This document shows positions 57,225 to 64,000 of a stretch of 64,000 nt of DNA, piece after piece. How positions within the stretch are numbered: position 1 is the first letter of the stretch; every line of letters begins with the position of its first letter. A program made the position numbers and the translations under genes. Below the pieces are notes generated by a model. The model saw nothing but the letters and a program-made list of their open reading frames with translations, ran no database searches and was not told the origin of the DNA. The DNA is from Planctomycetota bacterium (GTDB lineage Bacteria > Planctomycetota > UBA1135), in NCBI GenBank assembly GCA_002705055.1, contig PAHY01000063.1, positions 1-64,000 of the forward strand. The letters are read 5' to 3'.

Positions 57225-58688
57225 ATGGCCCGTACCCCAATCAGCATGCGCTCCCTCGCGACCCTCGCCGCGGCACTCCTCCTCGCCGCCTCCGCGCCCG
57301 CCCAGAACAAGCTCGACTGGACTCCCGACGTCGATCAGGCCCTGGAGCAGGCTGCCGCCGAGAGCGGCGTTCTCTTTGTCTCGATCGGATTCCTGGGCGA
57401 TCTGCGCAGCGAAGCGATCCGCAAGGAGGCTTTCAGCGACAAGGCGGTGATCGCGCAGGCGCAGCAGACCATCAATGTGCCGGCCTGGACCTGGGCCATC
57501 GGTGACGAGAAGAAGCTGCCGGCCTTCGGTGAGGCCGAGGCCGTCGACCATGCCGCGAATCTTGCTTATGCGACCAGCAACTGGATCACCGTCAACGAGC
57601 TGGGGACCTTCGCCGTGCCGCAGCATGTCTGGCTGGACGCCGAAGGGCAGGTCTTGCTCTCCGTGCCCTGGGAGCTGAGCGCAGCCGAGATGAGCTGGTG
57701 TTTCGACGAGGCGCTGCGTCTCGCGGGCAAGCAAGAGCGTCCAGCGCCGGCCAAGGAGGCCCACCCGCCGCGCCGCCTGTTGCTGGGGGCGGTGGTCAGC
57801 CTGCTCGAGGATGACGAGTTCGGGCGTGGCCTGACCGAAGACGAACTCGAACCGACGATGGCGCGGCTCAAGAAGGGCTTCGTGACGGCGCGCAATCGCG
57901 AGGACATCGCGCGCATCATGTTCACGCCCGACGAGGACGGCGCCAAGTTTCTCGAGCAGCAGATCGGCCTGTGGGATTTCGGCGGACCTGCCACGGCCGG
58001 GATCATCGACTTCATGTACGGGCTGATCGGCATCCTCGCCCCGGTCGAGTACCTGGAGCTTCTCGAGGCCGAGATCGAGAGCCAGCGTGCCAGTCTGCGC
58101 GCGATCGTGGCGGTCGGCTACGAGCAGATCGGCCATCCGGATGGCCTGAAGGCCGTCAAGAAAGGGCTGCGCGCCGAAGACGAGGAAGAGGTGCGGCCGG
58201 AGTGGGTCCGCGCGCTGGGCGCCTGCGCGCGCGGCGACAAGTCGGTCGCCAAGCAGCTGATCAAGCTCGCCGAGAAGGACGACAATGCTCGGGTGCAGAT
58301 CAACGCGATTCTCGCGTTGGGGCACGTCCTGCCCCAGGCCGATGCGCGCGACTGGCTTGCCGATCAGGCTTCCCGTGCCTCAGGCGAGCGTCAGCGCGCC
58401 GCCGTCCTCGCGCTTGCGCTGGGGCGCGAGCGGTCGGCGATCGACACGCTCATGGCGCTGCAGTCGAAGGTCAAGCTGGCGGACACGGTCGCCGCGGTCG
58501 ATGCCGCGCTGCGCGTGCTCGAAGGCGCCAATCTGTTTGAGCTCGAAGACGCGGTGCGCGCGATCGACGGCAGCGACTACGCGCGCCCGCGCCTGTACTA
58601 CCGCCCGAAGATGGAGCTCCCCGAGCCGGAAGGCGGCGGAGACTTTGATCGCGGTGGCCGGGGCGGCCGCGGCGGCGACGACGACTAG
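57225..58688 (+). CDS. Exported protein with thioredoxin-like and HEAT-like regions
   Basis: This 487-residue precursor has a signal peptide (MRSLATLAAALLLAASAPAQ). Residues about 25-165 look like a thioredoxin fold of the DUF255/YyaL kind (ESGVLFVSIGFLGDLRSEAIR, then VPQHVWLDAEGQVLLSVP). However, it lacks any CxxC pair: there is one Cys in the region, MSWCFDEAL. The C-terminal two thirds are helical repeats of HEAT/Armadillo type (ARVQINAILALGHVLPQ), and the end is glycine- and aspartate-rich (RGGRGGRGGDDD). A loss of redox function is likely, leaving a binding role. It shares a CTAG double stop with the convergent cytochrome gene. The start could also be 57246. Confidence 0.65.
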   Translation: MARTPISMRSLATLAAALLLAASAPAQNKLDWTPDVDQALEQAAAESGVLFVSIGFLGDLRSEAIRKEAFSDKAVIAQAQQTINVPAWTWAIGDEKKLPAFGEAEAVDHAANLAYATSNWITVNELGTFAVPQHVWLDAEGQVLLSVPWELSAAEMSWCFDEALRLAGKQERPAPAKEAHPPRRLLLGAVVSLLEDDEFGRGLTEDELEPTMARLKKGFVTARNREDIARIMFTPDEDGAKFLEQQIGLWDFGGPATAGIIDFMYGLIGILAPVEYLELLEAEIESQRASLRAIVAVGYEQIGHPDGLKAVKKGLRAEDEEEVRPEWVRALGACARGDKSVAKQLIKLAEKDDNARVQINAILALGHVLPQADARDWLADQASRASGERQRAAVLALALGRERSAIDTLMALQSKVKLADTVAAVDAALRVLEGANLFELEDAVRAIDGSDYARPRLYYRPKMELPEPEGGGDFDRGGRGGRGGDDD

Positions 58689-60313
58689 CCGTCGCTCGAT
58701 TCGAGCTTGGCTAGGAACTTGTCCGGATCAGCCAGGAAAGTCTTCGGGCAGTTCGGGCAGCAGAAGCCGATGACCTGGCCGTTGTGCTCGAGGTTGAACT
58801 GCGGGTCGATCTCTTTGCCGCTGACCAAGCAGACCTGATTGATCGTCGGCTTCTGCGCCAGCGCTTCCGCGGCGGCGATCTCCGCTTCGCTGGGAGCATC
58901 GACCGGCGGTGCGTCGCTGGTGAACTCGGGCTTCTCTTCCGTTTCGAGCATCGCCGAGTCACCCAGGTCGCCGGCGTCGATGACGACTTCAGGCAGCGCC
59001 GCGCGCAGACCTTCGATCGCTTCGGCGCTGAGGCCCGCATCCCAGATCCACAGGTGCTCCAGAGCCGGCAGCCGCTGCAGCGCGGAGGTCGCGGCGTCGT
59101 CCAGCTTGGTGCGGCTGACGACGAGCTCGCGCAGGTGTGGGTGATCGACGAGCTGCTGCAGGCCCGCGGTGGTCACTGCAGTTCCGCGCAGGTCCAGCCG
59201 CTCGAGCTGGGGCATGACCGCGATCAGCTCGAGGCTGGTGTCGGTCACCTGGGTGCGCGCCAGCGACAGGTCTGCGATCCAGTCGACGACCGGCGTCAGC
59301 AGTTCGCGGACCATCGCATCGTCAACCTGGCTGGCCGGCGCGGCGAAATCGACCCAAAGCAGATTGGATCCCTCGCGCACCGGCTGCACGTGGACCAGTC
59401 GCTCGCGCATCGAGTCGAGGACGGCCTCGGGAACTGCGCGCGGAGCCTGTGCCTGCGCACCAGTCTCGGATGCCGGCGGCTCGGCTTCGGTGACGGGAAG
59501 CTCCGCACCCTCGGCGAGTTCAAACTCGGCGTCGAAAGGGGCGCCGGCGAGCAGCCAGGCCCGAATCAGCTCGATCTCGGCCTCGTTGGGCTGCGCCTTG
59601 TGATCCGGCGGCATGTGATCGTCATCGTCGATCGGCAGCAGCATCCGGTAGAGCAGCTCCTGATCCTCGGGGGCCACGCCTTCTTCGATCGCCGGGCCGC
59701 CGTCGCCGCCGGCAAGCAGCGCCTCCGGGCTGTCCATGCGCAGGCCGCCCTTCACCTTGCGGTCGCCGTGGCATTCATTGCACTTCGCCTGGAAGAAGCG
59801 CACCACGTGCTGCTCGTAACTCGCCAGAGTTGGCCCGTCCTCGACCGACGGCGTGGGCACGGTGGGGGCAGGCTCCTCTTCTTGCTCGAGCGGTTCGAGC
59901 AGGAAGTTCTTGCCGTGCACCATCTCGGCGCCGAAGTGTCCGGTCGGAATCATGACTCCGACGGTGATCAGCAGCGCCCAGCGGTACATCGTCGTCGCGC
60001 CGAAGGCGCGCAGCAGGAAGACCACCAGCGCGCAGACGGCCGTGGCCAGCCCGAGCTGCTCGTGCAGCTCCAGGACCCGGCTCTCGACGTAGCCCGGCTC
60101 TTCGTGCAGCACCAGACCGCTCGCCGCGGCGGCGGCCGCCGTGACCGCGCCGAAGAAAACCAGGAAGGTCGACGCGGCCGGCTTGCGACCGATCGCATTG
60201 CCGATCTCAAGCAGCGCCAGGCCGACCAGCATGCCGATCGGCAGGTGCAGCAGCAGCGGGTGCATCCGGCCAAAGACCGGAATCAGATCGGACAGGGAGT
60301 CGATTTCGGGCAC
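58685..60313 (-). CDS. Membrane c-type cytochrome fusion: DUF2231 helices, heme domain, LRR, YHS-like end
   Basis: The 542-residue protein starts with four to five membrane helices of the DUF2231/PSCyt-associated type (MHPLLLHLPIGMLVGLALLE). A periplasmic heme domain follows with AKCNECHGDRKVKGG (CxxCH, Cys178, Cys181, His182), the planctomycete PSCyt1 type, with a distal Met probably in DDDDHMPPDHKAQ. Residues 340-450 are leucine-rich repeats (LERLDLRGTAVTTAGL). The last 50 residues resemble a YHS/TRASH metal-binding motif (VCLVSGKEI, FCCPNCPKTF). It is in one operon with the DUF1501 and DUF1553 genes (4-base gap). A role in electron transfer is likely; the partner is unknown. Confidence 0.75.
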   Translation of the reverse strand: MPEIDSLSDLIPVFGRMHPLLLHLPIGMLVGLALLEIGNAIGRKPAASTFLVFFGAVTAAAAAASGLVLHEEPGYVESRVLELHEQLGLATAVCALVVFLLRAFGATTMYRWALLITVGVMIPTGHFGAEMVHGKNFLLEPLEQEEEPAPTVPTPSVEDGPTLASYEQHVVRFFQAKCNECHGDRKVKGGLRMDSPEALLAGGDGGPAIEEGVAPEDQELLYRMLLPIDDDDHMPPDHKAQPNEAEIELIRAWLLAGAPFDAEFELAEGAELPVTEAEPPASETGAQAQAPRAVPEAVLDSMRERLVHVQPVREGSNLLWVDFAAPASQVDDAMVRELLTPVVDWIADLSLARTQVTDTSLELIAVMPQLERLDLRGTAVTTAGLQQLVDHPHLRELVVSRTKLDDAATSALQRLPALEHLWIWDAGLSAEAIEGLRAALPEVVIDAGDLGDSAMLETEEKPEFTSDAPPVDAPSEAEIAAAEALAQKPTINQVCLVSGKEIDPQFNLEHNGQVIGFCCPNCPKTFLADPDKFLAKLESSDG

Positions 60314-60317
60314 TGGC

Positions 60318-61826
60318 CTAGGCGAGCAGTTCGTGCTTTACTTCACCGAAGACATCCGTCAGCCGCATGTCGCGACCTTGATGGCGGTAGCCGAGGCGTT
60401 CGTGATCGAAGCCCAGGCAATGCAGCAGGGTGGCATGCAGGTCGTGTACGCTGACCGGATTCTCGACGATGTTGTAGCCGAAGTCATCGGTCTTGCCGTA
60501 GCTGATGCCCGGCTTCATGCCGCCGCCGGCAGCCCAGACGCTGAAGGCGCGCGGGTGATGGTCGCGGCCGTAGTTCGTCTTGGTGAGCTGGCCCTGACTG
60601 TAGACCGTGCGGCCGAACTCGCCGGCCCAGAGCACCAAGGTGTCGTCGAGCAGGCCGCGTCGCTTGAGGTCCTTGATCAGCGCCGCCTGCGGCTGGTCGA
60701 CCGCGCCGGCCTGCGCGCGCAGCTCGCGCGGCAGGTTGCCGTGCTGGTCCCAGCCACGCATGTAGAGCTGAATGAAGCGCACCCCGCGCTCGGCGAGGCG
60801 ACGCGCCATCAGGCAGTTCGAGGCGAAGCTGCCGGGCTTGTTGACCTCGGGGCCGTACATCTCAAGCGTGGCGGCATCCTCGTCCGAGAAGTCGGTCAGC
60901 TCGGGGACCGACATCTGCATCCGGTAGGCCATCTCGTACTGCGAGATCCGCGCTCGCACCTCGGGGTCGAGGCTGCGCTGATACTCGCGCTCGTTCAGCT
61001 CGCCGACGAGATCGAGCATGCGGCGGCGATCCTCGCGGGAGACTCCCTTCGGATCGCTCAGGTATAGCACCGGGTCGCCACCCGAGCGTAGCTTGCAGCC
61101 CTGATGCTCGCTGGGCAGGAAACCCGAGCCCCAGAAGCGCGCCGACAGCGCCTGCATGTTGCCGAGGCCCTGCGTGATCATGACCACGAAGGTCGGCAGG
61201 TTGGCGTTGGCGCTCCCCAAGCCGTAGGACATCCACGAGCCGAAGCTGGGTCGGCCGGGCTGCTGGTTGCCGGTTTGAAAGAAGGTGATCGCCGGCTCGT
61301 GGTTGATCGCCTCGGTGTGCATCGAGTTGATCATGCAAATCTCCTTGGCCACCGAGCCGGTGTGGGGGAGCACCTCGGACAGCCAGAGACCGTCCTGGTT
61401 GTTCTCGTAGCGCGAGTACTGGAACAGCGAGGGCGCGACCGGGAAGCGGGCCTGGCCGCTGGTCATGCCGGTCAGACGCTGTCCGTCCCGCACGCTCTCC
61501 GGCAGATCCTGGTCGAAGCGCGCCCGCAGCCCCGGCTTGTAGTCATAGAGGTCGAGATGACTCGGCGCGCCCTCCATGTGCATGTAGATCACGCGCTTCG
61601 CCTTGGGGCGGAAGTGCGGGCCCAGGGGCAGGCCGTTGGCGCCGGCGTTGCTCGGAAGCCCCGCCAGGCTACCCGGCTTGGCGCCGAGCTCGCGGCCGAG
61701 CAACGAGGACAGCGCCAGCGCGCCGAGGCCGGTGGACAGCGTGCCGCCCGCCTTACGGAAGAATCGCCGGCGCGTCAGCAGGAGCTCGCGTTCGCGGAGC
61801 GGATCGTTCGTGTTCGAATCGGTCAT
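60318..61826 (-). CDS. DUF1501 protein, Tat-exported
   Basis: This is a 502-residue member of DUF1501 with a twin-arginine signal (LTRRRFFRKAGGTLSTG) so it is exported folded. Typical landmarks are KRVIYMHMEGAPSHLDLYDYKPGL, MHTEAINHEPAITFFQTG, the GRPSFGSWMSYGLGS block, and LWAGEFGRTVYSQG near the end. The fold is related to alkaline phosphatase/sulfatase enzymes, but no activity is established. DUF1501 proteins are almost always encoded next to DUF1553/PSD1 proteins in planctomycetes, as here (18 bases from that gene), which suggests a joint role with the cytochrome-bearing proteins in the periplasm. Confidence 0.93.
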   Translation of the reverse strand: MTDSNTNDPLRERELLLTRRRFFRKAGGTLSTGLGALALSSLLGRELGAKPGSLAGLPSNAGANGLPLGPHFRPKAKRVIYMHMEGAPSHLDLYDYKPGLRARFDQDLPESVRDGQRLTGMTSGQARFPVAPSLFQYSRYENNQDGLWLSEVLPHTGSVAKEICMINSMHTEAINHEPAITFFQTGNQQPGRPSFGSWMSYGLGSANANLPTFVVMITQGLGNMQALSARFWGSGFLPSEHQGCKLRSGGDPVLYLSDPKGVSREDRRRMLDLVGELNEREYQRSLDPEVRARISQYEMAYRMQMSVPELTDFSDEDAATLEMYGPEVNKPGSFASNCLMARRLAERGVRFIQLYMRGWDQHGNLPRELRAQAGAVDQPQAALIKDLKRRGLLDDTLVLWAGEFGRTVYSQGQLTKTNYGRDHHPRAFSVWAAGGGMKPGISYGKTDDFGYNIVENPVSVHDLHATLLHCLGFDHERLGYRHQGRDMRLTDVFGEVKHELLA

Positions 61827-61844
61827 CGTTCGTACTGCGGCGGC

Positions 61845-64000
61845 TTACTTGCGGGAGATGGTCTCGTCGAGGGCGAGCAGGGCGTTGCCCAGCATCGTCC
61901 AGGCGGCGAGCTGCGCAGGGTCGTGGTCTTCGGGCAGCGGCGCTTCGCCGAGGGCCAGTAGGGCGGCGGCGTCTTCGGCGCTCGCGGTGTAACGCTCGTG
62001 GAAGGCCTCCAGGACTTCCCGCAGCCGCGTCAGCTCGACGCCTTCCGGCAGACGTCCGGTGCAGCGGCGGAACATCCGGGCAATGCGCCAGTCGGTCGCG
62101 TCGTCGAGGAACTCGCCCATATCGGCGGGCGCTTCCTCGGCGAGCGTCCGCTGCGCCAGCATGCGCGCGGCCTCGACGAACTGCTCGTCATTCCAGAGCA
62201 CTAGCGCCTGCAGCGGCGTGTTGGTCACGCCGCGCGAAATCGTGCAGAACTCGCGCGTCGGGGCGTCGAAAGTCAGCAGCGAAGGCGGCGGGACCGCGCG
62301 CTTCCAGTAGGTGTAGAGGCTGCGGCGCCACAGGTCATTGCCGTCGCCTCGCTGGAAGTTGCGGGTGTTCGACTGAATCATCGCGACTTCGCGCCAGAGG
62401 CCTTCCGGCTGGTACGGCTTCACCGAAGGGCCGCCCAGCTCCTCGACCAGCAGGCCGGCCACGTACAGCGCCTGATCGCGGATCTCCTCGGCGCCGAGGC
62501 GGCGACGCGGATAGCTCGCAAGCAGACGTCCTTCCGGGTCGGCGGCGCTGGCCTCGGGGCGCAGGCGTGAACTCTGGCGATAGGTGTTGCTGGTCACGAT
62601 GCGGCGCAGCAGCGCGCGCACGTCCCAGCCGCTCTCGCGGAACTCGACGGCGAGCCAGTCGAGCAGCTCGGGGTGGCTCGGCCAGGCACCCTGCAGACCA
62701 AAGTCTTCGCTGGTCTCCACGATCCCGGTGCCGAACAGCATCTCCCAGTAGCGGTTGACGGTGACCCGCGCTAGCAGCGGGTTGCTGGCATTGGTCAGCC
62801 ACATGGCCAGACCGCGGCGGTCATTCGGCGCGCCTTCGGGCAGGCTGCCCAGCGCGCTGGGGATGCTCCGCTGCACCGGACGGTTCTTGTCGGGATGGTC
62901 GTAAGCACCGCGCATCAGCACGAAGGTCTCGCGCGGCTTCGCCATCTCCTGCATGACCATGGTCAGCGGGATCGACGCCTCCAGTTCAGCCAGTTCGGTC
63001 TCGAGTTCGCCGGCGCGCGTCAGCAGAGCGCGGAAGGCCGGCGAGTGCTGCGTCCGCCAGGTCTCAGACATGCGCTGCGCCAGCTTGTTGGCGCCCAGCG
63101 CGCGGGTCGACTCCGGCGTGAGGGCAAAGACCAGCGGCCCACCCAGCTCATCCTGCGGGGGACGCGCCTCGTAGTAGAGGCCGCCGACTCCGCCGGTGTT
63201 GACGATCTTCATGACGAAGGTGTGCACGCCCGGAGTGAGCTTGAGCACGACCTTCTCCTGGTCGGGAGCGACCCCGCGATTGACGCGGTTCTCGTGGATC
63301 ATCTCGCCGTTCAGGAAGACCTGAATGCCATCATCCGAGCCCAGCGAAAGCTCCAGCTCACGTTCGGTCGGCACGAACAGACGCTTGCCGGCGAAGCTGA
63401 TCGCCTTGCCCGCGGGCAGCGAGGTGATGCGCTCGCCGTCACGCACTTGGCCGACAAAGACCCAGCTGTAGTCGTCCGGGGCGTACTTCTTGGCGAAGTC
63501 GATAGTCGGGTCGGCTTCGGGGCCGAAGACGGTGTCGTAACCGACCTCATCTTCGCCGGTCGGCTTGTAGGGCCAGGTGCCGTACCAGCGGGAATCGGCA
63601 ATCGGCAAGGCCGCGAGGCCTGCTTCGCCGATCCGGCCGGGCGTGAGGCGCACGCGGCCGAAGGCGTGCTCGCTGTACACCGAGCGGTAGTGCAGCGTGA
63701 TCTTCAGTTCGGTGCCGCCCTCGTAGCCGAAGGCTTCGTCGCTGAGGAACAGCGCGTTGCGTCCGCCCTCGACGTTGTGCGCGCCGACTGCCCACACCTT
63801 GCCGTGATCGGGGTCGAGCGCGTTGACGACGTCGAAGTCGCTGTCCGCTTGCTCGTGATCCGCCCAGGCCCAGACGAACTGGAGCGGCTTGCGGAAGTTC
63901 GGATCGACGAGCGAAATGGCCTCGGCTTCGATGTACGAAAGGACCGCGTTGCCGTTCGACGCGCGACCCACGCGGCCGCTGACGTGCCGGTCATCGCGCA
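61845..64000 (-). CDS. DUF1553/PSD1-type planctomycete protein, N terminus outside the window
   Basis: The frame stays open to the right edge, so the start (probably with a signal peptide, a PSCyt1 heme domain and DUF1549) is not visible. At least 718 residues are present. A beta-rich region ([17 protein letters not shown], then [20 protein letters not shown]) comes first. The DUF1553 domain follows from about 62900 down, with [51 protein letters not shown] and [20 protein letters not shown]. It is the first gene seen of the three-gene operon with the DUF1501 and cytochrome genes. Confidence 0.9.
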   Translation of the reverse strand, partial: RDDRHVSGRVGRASNGNAVLSYIEAEAISLVDPNFRKPLQFVWAWADHEQADSDFDVVNALDPDHGKVWAVGAHNVEGGRNALFLSDEAFGYEGGTELKITLHYRSVYSEHAFGRVRLTPGRIGEAGLAALPIADSRWYGTWPYKPTGEDEVGYDTVFGPEADPTIDFAKKYAPDDYSWVFVGQVRDGERITSLPAGKAISFAGKRLFVPTERELELSLGSDDGIQVFLNGEMIHENRVNRGVAPDQEKVVLKLTPGVHTFVMKIVNTGGVGGLYYEARPPQDELGGPLVFALTPESTRALGANKLAQRMSETWRTQHSPAFRALLTRAGELETELAELEASIPLTMVMQEMAKPRETFVLMRGAYDHPDKNRPVQRSIPSALGSLPEGAPNDRRGLAMWLTNASNPLLARVTVNRYWEMLFGTGIVETSEDFGLQGAWPSHPELLDWLAVEFRESGWDVRALLRRIVTSNTYRQSSRLRPEASAADPEGRLLASYPRRRLGAEEIRDQALYVAGLLVEELGGPSVKPYQPEGLWREVAMIQSNTRNFQRGDGNDLWRRSLYTYWKRAVPPPSLLTFDAPTREFCTISRGVTNTPLQALVLWNDEQFVEAARMLAQRTLAEEAPADMGEFLDDATDWRIARMFRRCTGRLPEGVELTRLREVLEAFHERYTASAEDAAALLALGEAPLPEDHDPAQLAAWTMLGNALLALDETISRK

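Overview
The window is high-GC DNA, densely packed with genes. It most likely comes from a Planctomycetota bacterium. The best evidence is the right-hand end, where a DUF1553/PSD1-type protein, a Tat-exported DUF1501 protein and a membrane c-type cytochrome lie in one operon, a gene set typical of planctomycetes. Lineage below phylum is inference. No rRNA, tRNA or CRISPR array was seen.

Layout. 0-10.7 kb: the end of an insertion-sequence transposase, histidine ammonia-lyase (hutH), a coupled pair of a giant TPR/C39-peptidase-like protein and a methyltransferase, then a DMT exporter coupled to a cation/proton antiporter. 10.7-15.3 kb: a lower-GC two-gene insert encoding a two-helix membrane protein and a NACHT NTPase, the best candidate here for an undescribed conflict or antiphage system. 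15.3-25.9 kb: housekeeping and envelope genes (ICMT-like methyltransferase, HAD phosphatase, orphan ExbD, secretin-like lipoprotein, CDF transporter, M16 peptidase, hybrid histidine kinase, sialate O-acetylesterase, GFA and CBS proteins). 25.9-32.3 kb: a type I restriction-modification operon (hsdR-hsdM-hsdS) with a broken mrr at its end. 32.4-49.0 kb: a thioredoxin-like protein, two RND efflux operons, a small membrane-protein/regulator cluster with a clear operator-like palindrome, and urocanate hydratase (hutU). 49.1-58.7 kb: GH20 hexosaminidase, a lower-GC pair of secreted proteins, an SMP-30-like lipoprotein, a DEAD-box helicase, a lipoprotein and a HEAT/thioredoxin-like protein. 58.7-64.0 kb: the cytochrome/DUF1501/DUF1553 operon, running off the right edge.

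Genes working together. hutH and hutU catalyse consecutive steps of histidine degradation but lie 39 kb apart. RND system 2 has all three parts (outer-membrane channel, adaptor, pump), while system 1 lacks a channel gene. Most operon neighbours overlap by 1-4 bases, which suggests translational coupling.

Two window-wide patterns stand out. First, a TANNNT hexamer (usually TAGNNT) ends about 6 bases before many start codons, on both strands. This fits sigma70 -10 boxes producing leaderless mRNAs, and it helps choose starts. Second, four convergent gene pairs end in a shared CTAG, so the two TAG stops overlap.
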